A stretch of 64,000 nt of DNA from Sphingomonas montanisoli (GCF_008274695.1 NZ_VTOU01000004.1:62001-126000); one strand, 5' to 3'; shown: positions 1-10,982, counted from the first letter of the stretch. The notes: a model not told the origin generated them from the letters alone. Made by a program: numbers and translations.

Positions 1-1
1 C

Positions 2-2634
<2,633 letters not shown>

Positions 2635-2648
2635 CGGACCGGTTCCTT

Positions 2649-3032
2649 TCAGTGCCCGCTGCCCAACAGCGATACGTGCGCCGCCACCACCCGCCAGCCT
2701 TCGGGTCTGCGCACCCATGTCTGGCTCTGGCGCCCGGTCGCGTCAGCGCCTTCGCGTCGGAATTCGGCATTGGCGATCGCGAAGTCGGGGCCGAAGGTTG
2801 TGATCTCGACGCGCAGCAGCGTGCGTTGCGGTGATCCGCCCGGCCGCGCCTTGCGAAACTCGCGGATCGCGTCGATCCCAAAGCTGTTCTGGCCGGGGCC
2901 GAAGCGGACGGTGGAGGCGCTGTCCCAGAACAAAGCGTCCATCGCGTCGAGGTCATTCGCCATCAGCGCGGCTTCATAGGCGTCGAACGCGGCGCGAACC
3001 TCCGCGACGACGAGCGGGTCGTCGATCGTCAA
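2649..3032 (-). CDS. AtzH/HpxZ-like NTF2-fold protein
   Basis: This small protein of 127 residues has an NTF2-like fold. It closely follows the pattern of AtzH/HpxZ-type proteins (DUF3225), with the segments GIDAIREFRKARP, NAEFRREG and QSQTWVRRPEGWRVVAAH. Family members sit near amidases or oxalurate/purine catabolism genes, and their biochemical role is poorly defined. Here it is embedded in a formaldehyde-oxidation operon: its start overlaps the stop of fghA by four bases. No purine or oxalurate genes are nearby, so transfer of the HpxZ role would be unsafe. An NTF2-like accessory or hydrolytic function is all that can be inferred. Confidence 0.8.
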   Translation of the reverse strand: MTIDDPLVVAEVRAAFDAYEAALMANDLDAMDALFWDSASTVRFGPGQNSFGIDAIREFRKARPGGSPQRTLLRVEITTFGPDFAIANAEFRREGADATGRQSQTWVRRPEGWRVVAAHVSLLGSGH

Positions 3033-3871
3033 GCAAGCCGCTCCGCATGCCAGCGCAGATGATCGTCCATGAAGGACGAGATGAAATAATAGCTGTGGTC
3101 GTAGCCCGGCTGCATGCGCAGCGTCAGGTCGATCCCCGCCTTCGCGCAGGCATCGGCCAGCAGATGCGGTTTCAACTGCTGGGCTAAGAAGCCGTCCGCC
3201 TCACCCTGATCGACCAATATATCTGCCACGCGGGCGCCATCCTCGATCAGCGCGACGGCGTCGTGCTTGCGCCACGCGGCGATGCCGGGGCCGAGATAGC
3301 CACCCAGTGCCTTGTGGCCCCACGGCACCTGCCCGGGCGCGACGATCGGCGCGAAGGCGGAGACCGCGCGGAAACGATCGGGAAAGGTCAGGGCGATCGT
3401 CAGCGCACCGTGGCCACCCATCGAATGGCCCATGATCGACTGGCGATCCATGTCGGCCGGAAACTCTGCCGCGATCAAGGCGGGAAGTTCGTCGGTGATG
3501 TAGGACCACATGCGGTAATTCGCCGCATAAGGCGCCTCGGTCGCGTCGACGTAGAAACCGGCGCCCAGCCCGAAGTCCCAGCTGCCCGCCGGATCGTCCG
3601 CCACGCCTTCGCCGCGTGGGCTTGTATCGGGCGCTACAAAAATCAGGCCGAGTTCGGCGCACAGGCGGCGATATTCGCCCTTCTCGGTCACGTTGGCGTG
3701 TGTGCAGGTGAGTCCGGACAGATACCAGATGACTGGAACCGGCCCGGCCTGAGCCTGCGGAGGCACGAAGACGCTGAAGGTCATGCGCGTGCTCGTGGCG
3801 GCGCTATCATGGGCATAGACGCCCTGCGTGCCGCCGTGGCTCGCGCTGACCGACAGCGTCTCCATCGTCAT
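3029..3871 (-). CDS. fghA: S-formylglutathione hydrolase
   Basis: The product hydrolyses S-formylglutathione to formate and glutathione, the second step of glutathione-dependent formaldehyde detoxification in the cytoplasm. At 280 residues it has the normal length for esterase-D-type enzymes. The nucleophile motif GHSMGG puts the serine near residue 150. The rest of the triad is visible as an aspartate in ILVDQGEAD and a histidine in GYDHSYY. SGLTCTHAN near residue 52 forms the oxyanion-side loop. It overlaps the upstream VOC gene and the downstream AtzH-like gene by four bases each, and shares an operon with the class III alcohol dehydrogenase that makes its substrate. Confidence 0.96.
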   Translation of the reverse strand: MTMETLSVSASHGGTQGVYAHDSAATSTRMTFSVFVPPQAQAGPVPVIWYLSGLTCTHANVTEKGEYRRLCAELGLIFVAPDTSPRGEGVADDPAGSWDFGLGAGFYVDATEAPYAANYRMWSYITDELPALIAAEFPADMDRQSIMGHSMGGHGALTIALTFPDRFRAVSAFAPIVAPGQVPWGHKALGGYLGPGIAAWRKHDAVALIEDGARVADILVDQGEADGFLAQQLKPHLLADACAKAGIDLTLRMQPGYDHSYYFISSFMDDHLRWHAERLA

Positions 3872-4245
3872 GCCGCGTCGAACGAGAAAGCGGCGATCTT
3901 GTTGCCGTCCGGATCGCGCAGATAGGCGCCGTACATGTTCGGCAAAGCGGGGCGCGGCCCCGGCGCGCCGGCGCAGGTGCCGCCATTGGCGAGGCCCGCC
4001 GCGTGGAAGGCGTCTACCTGTGCCTTGGTGCCGCCGTTGAAGCCGATCGTACCGCCGTTCGCGAAGGTCGCGTCTTCGCCATTTTCCGGCTTGCCGACCA
4101 TGAAGGACGGCGCGCCCTCGGCCTTGTAGATGGCGCGGGGGATCGCCGGGTTCGACTTGGGATAGCCGATAGCGCTGAGCGCTGCGTCGTAGAAGGCGCG
4201 CGATTTTTCGACGTCGTTCGCGCCGACCATGAAGTGCGTGATCAT
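3868..4245 (-). CDS. VOC (glyoxalase/bleomycin-resistance) family protein
   Basis: This 125-residue single-domain protein has the vicinal-oxygen-chelate fold. It begins MITHFMVGANDVEKS and ends with the family signature YLRDPDGNK. It is a paralogue of the next gene upstream, sharing GANDVEKS, NGGTIGF and YLRDPDGNK, so the two probably arose by tandem duplication. VOC proteins include glyoxalases, dioxygenases and binding proteins. Its place between purU and fghA suggests handling of a glutathione or aldehyde adduct, but that is context only. The usual metal-binding glutamate after DPDGN is not obvious, so an enzymatic role is uncertain. Confidence 0.85.
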   Translation of the reverse strand: MITHFMVGANDVEKSRAFYDAALSAIGYPKSNPAIPRAIYKAEGAPSFMVGKPENGEDATFANGGTIGFNGGTKAQVDAFHAAGLANGGTCAGAPGPRPALPNMYGAYLRDPDGNKIAAFSFDAA

Positions 4246-4267
4246 CTCGTTCTCCTTTGCGTCAGCG

Positions 4268-4648
4268 TCAGCCGGGAATGTTCATTCCGCACAGCTTGTT
4301 GCCATCGGGATCGCGCAGATAGGCGAGGTACATCTTGGTGCCGCCGACGTCGCGGATGCCGGGCGCGTCCTCGCAGGTGGTGCCACCATTTTCGGTGCCT
4401 GCCTTGTGCCAGGCGTCGGCCTGCGCGGTGCTGTCCATCTTGAAACCGATGGTGCCGCCATTGGCGTGGCAGGCGGGTTCGCCGTTGATCGGCTTGGTGA
4501 TCAGCAACATGCCGCCATTGTGCATGTAGATCACACGACCCTTGTCGTCGGTGAAGCCGGGATTGCCCCCGGTCACACCGATGATCGCATCATAGAACTT
4601 CTTCGATTTCTCGACGTCGTTGGCGCCGAGCACGACATGACTGAACAT
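4268..4648 (-). CDS. VOC family protein, tandem paralogue
   Basis: This is a 126-residue VOC-fold protein starting MFSHVVLGANDVEKSKKF and containing YLRDPDGNKLCG near the end. It is 22 bases upstream of its paralogue and 31 bases downstream of purU, in the same leftward operon. The first-strand histidine (residue 4) is conserved in both copies, while the C-terminal metal ligand expected after DPDGN is not clear. Glyoxalase-like proteins of this size often act as dimers. The pairing with formaldehyde/glutathione genes suggests a thiol-adduct substrate, but no specific reaction can be assigned. Confidence 0.85.
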   Translation of the reverse strand: MFSHVVLGANDVEKSKKFYDAIIGVTGGNPGFTDDKGRVIYMHNGGMLLITKPINGEPACHANGGTIGFKMDSTAQADAWHKAGTENGGTTCEDAPGIRDVGGTKMYLAYLRDPDGNKLCGMNIPG

Positions 4649-4679
4649 ATTCCGTCTCCCTTGTATTTTGCCTTGCCTA

Positions 4680-5546
4680 CTATCGAAATACGACGGTCCG
4701 TCGACCGTTGAGGATCACCCGACGTTCGGCGACCCAGCCGACCGCGCGAGCCAGCACCTGCGCCTCGATATCGCGGCCGATGCGGATCAGATCGTCGATT
4801 GATGCGCGATGATCGACGCGCTCGACCGCCTGTTCGATGATCGGTCCTTCGTCGAGATCGTCGGTCACGAAATGTGCGGTCGCGCCGATCAGCTTGACCC
4901 CGCGTTCATGCGCCCGGTGATAGGGTTTGGCGCCCTTGAAGCTGGGCAGGAAGCTGTGGTGGATGTTGATGCAGCGGCCTGAAAGCGAGTGTGACAATTC
5001 GGGCGACAATATCTGCATGTAGCGCGCGAGGATCAGGTAGCTCGATCTGGTGCGCTCGAAATGATCGAGGATCGCGGCTTCCTGCGTTGCCTTGCCGCCC
5101 TCGGTCGGTAGTTCGTGGAATGGCACGCCATGCCATTCGGTCAGCCGGCGCAGCGTGGGGTGGTTCGAAACCACGCCCATGATCTCGACGGGCAGGCCGC
5201 CGCTTTTCCAGCGGTGGAGCAGATCGTTCAGGCAGTGCGACCCCTTCGACACGGCCAGCAGGATGCGCGGCTTGTCGGCCGTATCGTTCAACTGCCAGTC
5301 GAACGCGAACTGCTCCGCGACCGGCGCCATCGCTTCGCGCAGCGCCGTCGTATCGCCCGGAAAGCCATCGGTCGCCGCTTTGAACTCGACCCGCATGAAG
5401 AAGCGGCCGCTGTCGAGATCGGCATATTGCTGGCTGTCGAGGATGAAGCCGCCCCGCTCGGCCAGCAGCCCGCTGACCGCCGCGACGATGCCGGGGCGAT
5501 CGTCGCAGGTCAGCGTCAGCACCCAGGAGCGGGGACGGTCGGTCAT
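4680..5546 (-). CDS. purU: Formyltetrahydrofolate deformylase
   Basis: PurU hydrolyses 10-formyl-tetrahydrofolate to formate and tetrahydrofolate, balancing the one-carbon pool. The 288-residue protein has an N-terminal ACT regulatory domain (about residues 8-85, with CDDRPGIVAAVSG) and a formyltransferase-type catalytic domain. INIHHSFLPSFKG carries the catalytic histidine, and HFVTDDLDEGP the catalytic aspartate. Its start codon shares one base with the stop of the class III alcohol dehydrogenase, so the two are translationally coupled. The pairing ties folate-bound and glutathione-bound formate release into one operon. Confidence 0.96.
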   Translation of the reverse strand: MTDRPRSWVLTLTCDDRPGIVAAVSGLLAERGGFILDSQQYADLDSGRFFMRVEFKAATDGFPGDTTALREAMAPVAEQFAFDWQLNDTADKPRILLAVSKGSHCLNDLLHRWKSGGLPVEIMGVVSNHPTLRRLTEWHGVPFHELPTEGGKATQEAAILDHFERTRSSYLILARYMQILSPELSHSLSGRCINIHHSFLPSFKGAKPYHRAHERGVKLIGATAHFVTDDLDEGPIIEQAVERVDHRASIDDLIRIGRDIEAQVLARAVGWVAERRVILNGRRTVVFR

Positions 5547-6658
5547 CAGTACACGACCACCGATCGGATCGATTTGCCCTCGTGCATCAGGTCGAAGGCC
5601 GTGTTGATCTCCTCCAGGCCCATAACGTGGGTGATCATCGGGTCGATCTCGATCTTGCCGGTCATGTACATGTCGACGATCTTAGGCACGTCGGTGCGGC
5701 CCTTGGCGCCGCCGAAGGCGGTCCCGCGCCAGTTGCGGCCCGTGACGAGCTGGAACGGGCGGGTGGATATCTCCTTACCCGCCTCGGCCACGCCGATGAT
5801 GATCGAGGTGCCCCAGCCGCGATGGCACGCCTCCAGCGCGGTGCGCATGACATCGGTGTTGCCGGTCGCGTCGAAGGTGTAGTCGGCGCCGCCATCGGTC
5901 ATCGCCACGATTCTAGCGACCACATCCTCGCGGCTCATGCCGCGGCTGTTGAGGAAGTCGGTCATGCCGAAGCGGCGGCCCCATTCTTCGCGATCGGGGT
6001 TGATGTCGACACCGATGATCTTGCTGGCGCCCGCCAGCCGCGCGCCCTGGATCACGTTCAAGCCGATGCCGCCCAGGCCGAAGATGACGACATTGTCGCC
6101 GACTTGCACTTTAGCGGTGTTCAGCACCGCGCCGACGCCGGTCGTCACGCCGCAGCCGATATAGCAGCTCGACTGAAACGGCGCGTCCTCGCGGATCTTT
6201 GCCACGGCGATTTCGGGCAGGACCGTGAAGTTCGAAAAGGTCGAGCAGCCCATATAATGGAAGATCGGCTGCCCCTTGTAGCTGAAGCGGCTGGTGCCGT
6301 CGGGCATCAGCCCCTGGCCCTGGGTCGCGCGGATCGCGATGCACAGGTTGGTCTTGCCGCTCAGGCACGATTTACACTGGCGGCATTCGGGGGTGTAGAG
6401 AGGGATCACGTGATCGCCCGGCTTCACGCTGGTGACGCCCGCCCCGACTTCGCGCACGATGCCCGCGCCCTCATGCCCCAGGATCGACGGGAAGATCCCC
6501 TCGCTGTCGAGGCCGTCGAGCGTGTAGGCATCGGTGTGGCAGATGCCGGTCGCCATGATCTCGACCAGAACCTCCCCCGCCTTGGGGCCCTCCAGATCGA
6601 CCTCCACGATCTCGAGCGGCTTCTTCGCCTCAAACGCGACGGCGGCACGGGTCTTCAT
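5546..6658 (-). CDS. frmA: S-(hydroxymethyl)glutathione dehydrogenase / class III alcohol dehydrogenase
   Basis: This NAD-dependent, zinc-containing enzyme oxidises S-hydroxymethylglutathione, the spontaneous adduct of formaldehyde and glutathione. At 370 residues it has the usual class III length. Catalytic-zinc ligands are visible at Cys40, His62 and Cys169 (YIGCGVTTG). The structural-zinc cysteines are 92, 95, 98 and 106 ([16 protein letters not shown]). The coenzyme motif FGLGGIGLN follows. It is the first gene of the leftward operon frmA-purU-VOC-VOC-fghA-HpxZ-like-D-2-hydroxyacid dehydrogenase. No FrmR-like regulator is present nearby. Confidence 0.97.
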   Translation of the reverse strand: MKTRAAVAFEAKKPLEIVEVDLEGPKAGEVLVEIMATGICHTDAYTLDGLDSEGIFPSILGHEGAGIVREVGAGVTSVKPGDHVIPLYTPECRQCKSCLSGKTNLCIAIRATQGQGLMPDGTSRFSYKGQPIFHYMGCSTFSNFTVLPEIAVAKIREDAPFQSSCYIGCGVTTGVGAVLNTAKVQVGDNVVIFGLGGIGLNVIQGARLAGASKIIGVDINPDREEWGRRFGMTDFLNSRGMSREDVVARIVAMTDGGADYTFDATGNTDVMRTALEACHRGWGTSIIIGVAEAGKEISTRPFQLVTGRNWRGTAFGGAKGRTDVPKIVDMYMTGKIEIDPMITHVMGLEEINTAFDLMHEGKSIRSVVVY

Positions 6659-6730
6659 GGCTTGGTATTCCCCGGGATAGATTCGTTACCGGGCCGGACA
6701 CTAGGCGGAGGGCGCGTCGGCGCAACAGCA

Positions 6731-6766
6731 AAAAGGCGGCCCTTCCGCGTGGGAAGGACCGCCTTT
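6731..6766 (-). terminator. Intrinsic terminator after the deoxyhypusine-synthase-like gene
   Basis: A long inverted repeat (AAAAGGCGG paired with CCGCCTTTT, extended inward by CCTTCC/GGAAGG around a GCGT loop) lies 47 bases past the stop of the leftward polyamine gene. Read leftward, the hairpin ends in a T run, the classic Rho-independent pattern. The stem is A/T-tailed on both sides, so it could work in both directions. It separates the polyamine operon from frmA. Confidence 0.8.
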
Positions 6767-6779
6767 TCTGCAACTCCAA

Positions 6780-6801
6780 TCCTCCCCCGCCAGGGGGAGG
6801 T
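6780..6801. repeat. Solo hairpin arm of the modular intergenic repeat
   Basis: A short CTCCCCC/GGGGGAG palindrome with a GCCA loop matches the terminal arm of the larger composite repeats near 42.4, 50.4, 54.5, 55.1 and 58.2-58.5 kb. Here only one arm is present, 11 bases from the stop of the deoxyhypusine-synthase-like gene. Confidence 0.6.
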
Positions 6802-6812
6802 GTAATCATTGA

Positions 6813-7865
6813 TCAGGCGAACAGCTTCGCCCAGGCGCGCTTGGCGCGGCCCTTCCAGTGACCGCGGTGGTAGGCGTCGGATGCCAGCAGCGGCAGGACC
6901 GAGCCGGCTTCGGCGAAGACCATCTGCTCGATGCCGGTGTTCACCTTGCCCCACGATGCCGCTTCCTGCAGCGTCGAGGACGAACAGGCGCCGTCGCGGA
7001 CGTCGGCAACGGTGATCTGCACGGCGTACTTATGGACCGCGACATCGTCATGGCCGAGGATCTCGGCGCACACGACGGTGTCCTGGATGAAGTTCTTCGG
7101 CACGCCGCCGCCGATCATCAGCAGGCCGGTGGTGCCCGCCTTGATCTTGATGTCGGTCAGTTCGCGGAAGTCGGCGATCGCATCGAGCACCATGTAGGGC
7201 TTGCCTGCCTTCATCGCGTCGACCTGATGCTTGACGAGGCCGAAGCCCGCCGAGCTGTCGACGAAAGCCGGGCAGAAGATCGGCACGTCATGCTCGTAAG
7301 CGAGCTTGACGAGGCTGTTCTCTTTCTTGCCGTGTTCGACGAGATATTTGCCCATCTCGCGGATGAAGGCGCGCGACGAATAGGGGCGGGGTTCCAGCGT
7401 CTCGGCGATCTCAAAGATCGTGTGGTCGACGTGCTGGAGATCTTCCTCGTCGATATAGGTATCGTAGATCCGGTCGATCAGCAGCGAGCGCAGCGTATCG
7501 TCGTCGGGCACTTCGAGCGCCTGATAATGCTTGTGGCCAAGGCCTTCGAAGAAATCCATGTCGACGATGGTGGCACCCGTGGCGACGATGCCGTCGACCA
7601 TGCCCGAACGGACCAGCTCGGCATAAGCGTCCATGCAACCGCCGGCCGAGGTCGAACCCGCGATCACCAGGAAGATCGTGCAGTCCGGATCGGCGAGCAT
7701 GTCGTTGTAGATGCCGGTCGCGCGGGCGAGGTCGCGGCTCGTGAAGCTCATCTTGCCCATCGCGTCGATGATCGGGCGCGCATCGAAGCTGGTGATGTCG
7801 ACATGCTCGACAACGGTCGAGAGCAGCTCGGCCTTGCGCGTGTCGTTGATGGCGGCGTCGGTCAT
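6813..7865 (-). CDS. Deoxyhypusine-synthase-family polyamine enzyme (homospermidine synthase-like)
   Basis: This 350-residue protein belongs to the deoxyhypusine synthase fold family. Bacteria have no eIF5A to modify; bacterial members use small amines and are proposed to make homospermidine or bis-guanidino polyamines from putrescine or agmatine with NAD. TIFLVIAGSTSAGG and GLLMIGGGVPKNF are the NAD/substrate loops. EAASWGKVNTG carries the lysine that forms the enzyme-imine intermediate. The ATG at 7865 follows GGAGAT and is preferred over a longer start that runs into an upstream palindromic repeat. It sits downstream of an ornithine decarboxylase, which supplies putrescine and makes homospermidine the most likely product. 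Confidence 0.82.
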   Translation of the reverse strand: MTDAAINDTRKAELLSTVVEHVDITSFDARPIIDAMGKMSFTSRDLARATGIYNDMLADPDCTIFLVIAGSTSAGGCMDAYAELVRSGMVDGIVATGATIVDMDFFEGLGHKHYQALEVPDDDTLRSLLIDRIYDTYIDEEDLQHVDHTIFEIAETLEPRPYSSRAFIREMGKYLVEHGKKENSLVKLAYEHDVPIFCPAFVDSSAGFGLVKHQVDAMKAGKPYMVLDAIADFRELTDIKIKAGTTGLLMIGGGVPKNFIQDTVVCAEILGHDDVAVHKYAVQITVADVRDGACSSSTLQEAASWGKVNTGIEQMVFAEAGSVLPLLASDAYHRGHWKGRAKRAWAKLFA

Positions 7866-7888
7866 TAATATCTCCGTGAATCCAAACA

Positions 7889-7974
7889 CCGTCACCCCCG
7901 CGAAGGCGGGGGCCTATCCAAGCTCATCTCATGGGACGGCGTTGGATGGGTCCCCGCCTTCGCGGGGATGACGG
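7889..7974. repeat. Dispersed palindromic repeat (CCGCGAAGGCGG family), copy 1
   Basis: Long imperfect inverted repeat: the left arm begins CCGTCACCCCCGCGAAGGCG, and the right arm carries its complement and ends TGACGG. It lies between the ornithine decarboxylase and its downstream gene. A second copy is at 22164-22248. Such elements are common between genes in sphingomonads; whether they affect mRNA processing here is unknown. Confidence 0.75.
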
Positions 7975-7994
7975 CTCAATTAGTGGATGGCTTC

Positions 7995-9188
7995 TTACAG
8001 CGTGATGACGTTCGACGGAACCTTGGTCGCCAGTTCGTCGTCGATGACGTACATCGTCGCCATCGGCTCGTCGTCCATCTCGACCCGCTCGCCGGCCGTG
8101 AAGCCGTTAAAGCCGGTGCGCATCGCGCAGCCATAGGCGCCGAGCATGCCGATCTCGATATAATCGCCCGGCTGGACGTCGGCTGGCAGATTGAACGGAC
8201 CCGCCATGCGATCCATGTCGTCGCAGGTAGGACCGTAGAAGCTGAAGCCGATTTCGCGAACATCCGACTCCGGCTCACGAAGGAGCTTCACCGGGAAGCG
8301 CCAGCCAACATGCGCCGCATCGAACAGTGCGCCATAGGCACCGTCGTTGATGTAGAGCTCGTCACCGCGGCGACGCTCCACGCGGACCAGCAGGCTGGCA
8401 TATTCCGCGCACAGGGCGCGGCCGGGCTCGCACCACAGTTCCGACGAGTAGGACACTGGCAGGCTTTCGAACGCCTTGTGGATGGCGTGGAAATACGCCT
8501 CCATCGCCGGCGGCTCCATGTCCGGATAGATCGACGGGAAGCCGCCGCCGACGTCGATCACGTCGACCGTGACCGCGGCCTGCACGATCGCGGCGCGCAC
8601 CTTATCCATCGCCTGGACATAGGCCTGCGGGCTCATCGCCTGGCTGCCGACGTGGAAGCAGATGCCCAGCGCGTCCGCCGCCTGACGGGTCCGCTGCAGC
8701 AGTTCCTTCGCTTCGGTCAGCTCGACGCCGAACTTCGATGCGAGGCTCAGCTTCGAATGATCGGACGAAACGCGCATGCGCACGCACAGCGTAAGATCTT
8801 CAGCGCCGTTGGTAGCCGCGACGATCTTGTCCAGTTCCTCAATCGAATCGAGTGAGAAGGTGCGGACGCCAAAGTCGAAATAGGCTTCCTCGATCGCCTC
8901 GGTCGCCTTCACCGGGTGCATGAAGCACAAGGTGGCGCCGGGCAGGGTCGAGCGGACGAGGCGAACCTCGGCGATCGACGCCACGTCGTAATGCGTGACC
9001 CCGTTATCCCACAGGATCTGCAGGAGGTCGGGCGAGGGATTCGCCTTCACGGCATACATCGGGCGGCCCGGAAACTTCTCGACGAAGAATCGGGCTGCAC
9101 GCGCAGCGGCGTGAGGACGAAGGAGCGTGACCGGCTGAACCGGACGAAGGGCGGTCGCTAGCCCCAGCGCGCTATGATGCTTGTGCAA
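7995..9188 (-). CDS. Ornithine decarboxylase, PLP fold type III
   Basis: The product decarboxylates ornithine (possibly also lysine) to a diamine, the first step of polyamine synthesis. The 397-residue protein is of the eukaryote-like alanine-racemase-fold class. MYAVKANPSPD carries the PLP lysine (about residue 48), CEPGRAL is the phosphate-binding motif, and GPTCDDMD holds the active-site cysteine. A TTG at 9188 is the best start because GGAGG lies nine bases upstream and no in-frame ATG occurs before the PLP lysine region. The ribosome-binding site is buried in a hairpin of the leader, which points to translational control. Confidence 0.93.
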   Translation of the reverse strand: MHKHHSALGLATALRPVQPVTLLRPHAAARAARFFVEKFPGRPMYAVKANPSPDLLQILWDNGVTHYDVASIAEVRLVRSTLPGATLCFMHPVKATEAIEEAYFDFGVRTFSLDSIEELDKIVAATNGAEDLTLCVRMRVSSDHSKLSLASKFGVELTEAKELLQRTRQAADALGICFHVGSQAMSPQAYVQAMDKVRAAIVQAAVTVDVIDVGGGFPSIYPDMEPPAMEAYFHAIHKAFESLPVSYSSELWCEPGRALCAEYASLLVRVERRRGDELYINDGAYGALFDAAHVGWRFPVKLLREPESDVREIGFSFYGPTCDDMDRMAGPFNLPADVQPGDYIEIGMLGAYGCAMRTGFNGFTAGERVEMDDEPMATMYVIDDELATKVPSNVITL

Positions 9189-9193
9189 TTCAA

Positions 9194-9264
9194 GGGACCT
9201 CCAATGCCACAGGCAAGCCCGCGGTCTTCAGTTTCAACGAAAGCTGCCTTGCGGTGGAAGTCCC
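9194..9264 (-). promoter_or_regulatory. Structured 5' leader of ornithine decarboxylase (speF-type candidate)
   Basis: The mRNA leader folds into a closing stem in which GGGACTTCC (9256-9264, read on the minus strand) pairs with GGAGGTCCC (9194-9202). The second strand contains the Shine-Dalgarno sequence. An inner stem pairs 9245-9254 with 9207-9215 (CCGCAAGGCA with TGCCTGTGG, one bulged A). Alphaproteobacterial ornithine decarboxylase genes are known to carry a conserved speF leader motif. Assignment to that family is from position and fold only. Confidence 0.6.
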
Positions 9265-9462
9265 ATGGGGCAGCGAGGGGCGGCATATATGGCCGGCCGA
9301 CAGGCGTGTAAAGTTTCGATATGCAGCTTAACGCGATTTATCATTCGTTGGTCGCAGCGTGCTTTCCCAAACGGGTTCGGCTGTGACGGAAGGGGGATGT
9401 TGGGAGTCCGTTCCGACATTCACAATGCCCTGTAATCCGGGCCTTCGCGCTGGTATCGAGTG

Positions 9463-10434
9463 ATGATGTCGGCACACGCGCATCATCACGATCATGGGGC
9501 TCACGGGCATGGCCATGGTCACGCCCACGGCCATTCGCACGGGCACGATCACGGTCCGATGTCCTACGGGCGCGCCTTCGTGATAGGAATCACCCTCAAT
9601 ATCGTCTTCGTCGCGATCGAAGCGGGGGCGGGATGGATGGCCGATTCGGTCGCCCTGATCGCCGACGCCGGGCACAACCTTTCCGACGTCCTCGGCCTGT
9701 TCATGGCGTGGGGCGCCTATGTCCTGTCGAAGCGGCCGGCGAGCGAGCGTTATACCTACGGCCTGCGCAGCTCGTCGATCGTGGCGGCCCTGCTCAACGC
9801 CATCCTGCTCCTGGTCGCGTGCGGCGCAATCATGCTGGGGGCGATCGAGCGGCTGATCGAGCCGGTACAGCCCGAGGGCGGGATGATGATGGCGGTGGCG
9901 GCTGCCGGCATCGTCGTCAATCTCGGCACGGCTCTGCTGTTTCTGCGCGGATCGCACGATCTCAACATCCGGGGCGCCTTCCTCCACATGATGGCTGATG
10001 CGGGCGTGTCGGCGGGCGTGGTCGTGGCGGGCTTGCTGGTCGTCTATACCGGTCTGTCGTGGATCGATCCGCTCGTAAGCATCGTGGTGGTGGTGGTGAT
10101 CGTGTGGGGTACTTGGGGGCTGTTCCGCCATTCGCTCACGCTGGCGCTGCAGGGGGTTCCGCAGGGGATCGATCCGGCCGCCGTCACCACGACGCTGAGT
10201 GCGCTGCCGGGCGTCGCGGCGGTGCACCATGTCCACATCTGGCCCGTCAGCACCACCGATACCGCGCTCACCGCACACCTCGTCATGCCCGAAGGCGCCG
10301 ATGACGCCTTCCTCGCGAGGAGTGCGGCAACCATCAAGCACGACTTCGGCATCGGCCATTCGACCTTCCAGGTCGAGCGGGGAGAATGCGCCGACGATCC
10401 GCACCACGACGCACATTGCGGCGATGCGGGCTGA
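9463..10434 (+). CDS. Cation diffusion facilitator (Zn2+ efflux, ZitB/CzcD-like)
   Basis: This inner-membrane proton-coupled metal exporter is 323 residues long. The N-terminus is an extreme histidine/glycine-rich metal-binding tail (about residues 4-32). Six membrane helices follow. Helix 2 carries HNLSD and helix 5 carries HMMAD, the HxxxD pair typical of zinc-selective CDF proteins. A cytoplasmic C-terminal ferredoxin-like domain begins around LSALPGVAAVHHVHIW, and a short histidine-rich tail ends the protein. The start could be GTG 9460 or either ATG at 9463 or 9466; no strong ribosome-binding site separates them. It stands alone, just before a tRNA. Confidence 0.93.
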   Translation: MMSAHAHHHDHGAHGHGHGHAHGHSHGHDHGPMSYGRAFVIGITLNIVFVAIEAGAGWMADSVALIADAGHNLSDVLGLFMAWGAYVLSKRPASERYTYGLRSSSIVAALLNAILLLVACGAIMLGAIERLIEPVQPEGGMMMAVAAAGIVVNLGTALLFLRGSHDLNIRGAFLHMMADAGVSAGVVVAGLLVVYTGLSWIDPLVSIVVVVVIVWGTWGLFRHSLTLALQGVPQGIDPAAVTTTLSALPGVAAVHHVHIWPVSTTDTALTAHLVMPEGADDAFLARSAATIKHDFGIGHSTFQVERGECADDPHHDAHCGDAG

Positions 10435-10452
10435 ACGCTAATGGGGCCGAAC

Positions 10453-10529
10453 GGCTCCGTAGCTCAGCAGGATAGAGCAAGCGTTTCCTAAACGAGAGGT
10501 CGGGGGTTCGAATCCCTCCGGGGCCACCA
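10453..10529 (+). tRNA. tRNA-Arg (anticodon CCT)
   Basis: A full cloverleaf can be drawn. The acceptor is GGCTCCG/CGGGGCC, the D-stem GCTC/GAGC, and the anticodon loop TTCCTAA gives anticodon CCT at 10487-10489. The T-arm is GGGGG-TTCGAAT-CCCTC, followed by discriminator A and an encoded CCA. The outer two pairs of the anticodon stem (A/G and G/A) do not match, which is unusual; the inner three pairs hold. CCT decodes the rare AGG arginine codon. A covariance-model scan would settle the anticodon-stem question. Confidence 0.87.
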
Positions 10530-10538
10530 CTTGCCGCC

Positions 10539-10982
10539 TCATCCCGCAGCGGCCGCCACGCCCCATGCGAAGACGATCGCGGCGGTCGCGCCCAGCACGC
10601 TGCGGACATGGTGCAGCCTTCCCCATTTCAGGAGCAACTGACGGCTTTCGGCGTTCGCTGCGCTGGGGGTGATGGCGTGCAGGCGCTTGTTCACCGGAAA
10701 TATGACCAGAAGGGTGAACGGCCAGTTCGCCAGCAGGATCAGACTTCCCGCCGCCCAAATCCAGTTAGCGGAAAGATAGCAGGCGATCAGCCCCGCAACC
10801 CCGCCGACGATGGCCAGGCCGGACTGGATCGGAAGTGCGCGATCGTAGCTCGGCTGCCATTGCGCGAGCAGGGGCCCGTCATCTAGCAGAAGGCGCGCCG
10901 GATGCTCCACCAGGCTGATGTAGATCGCTGCGCCTGTGAACAGCGTCGATGCGAGCAGTGCGACAATCGAAGAAATGACCAT
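10539..10982 (-). CDS. DUF1772-type small membrane protein
   Basis: A 147-residue integral membrane protein with four likely helices. It resembles DUF1772/anthrone-oxygenase-like proteins, with the early segment ISLVEHPARLLL and FPVNKRLHAI between helices. The function of the bacterial members is unknown. The ATG at 10982 is preferred because GAGG lies seven bases upstream; an in-frame TTG two codons earlier is too close to that site. It is a single leftward gene ending ten bases from the tRNA. Confidence 0.75.
   Translation of the reverse strand: MVISSIVALLASTLFTGAAIYISLVEHPARLLLDDGPLLAQWQPSYDRALPIQSGLAIVGGVAGLIACYLSANWIWAAGSLILLANWPFTLLVIFPVNKRLHAITPSAANAESRQLLLKWGRLHHVRSVLGATAAIVFAWGVAAAAG

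Noticed and set aside
2649-3032. Calling this gene hpxZ with a role in oxalurate breakdown
   Set aside because: Sequence pattern fits the family, but no purine or oxalurate genes are nearby, so the functional name was not transferred.
10438-10758. Leftward open frame across the tRNA and the DUF1772 gene, with the peptide GFEPPTS
   Set aside because: The peptide is the translated complement of a tRNA T-arm, a common false protein signal. The tRNA explains it.
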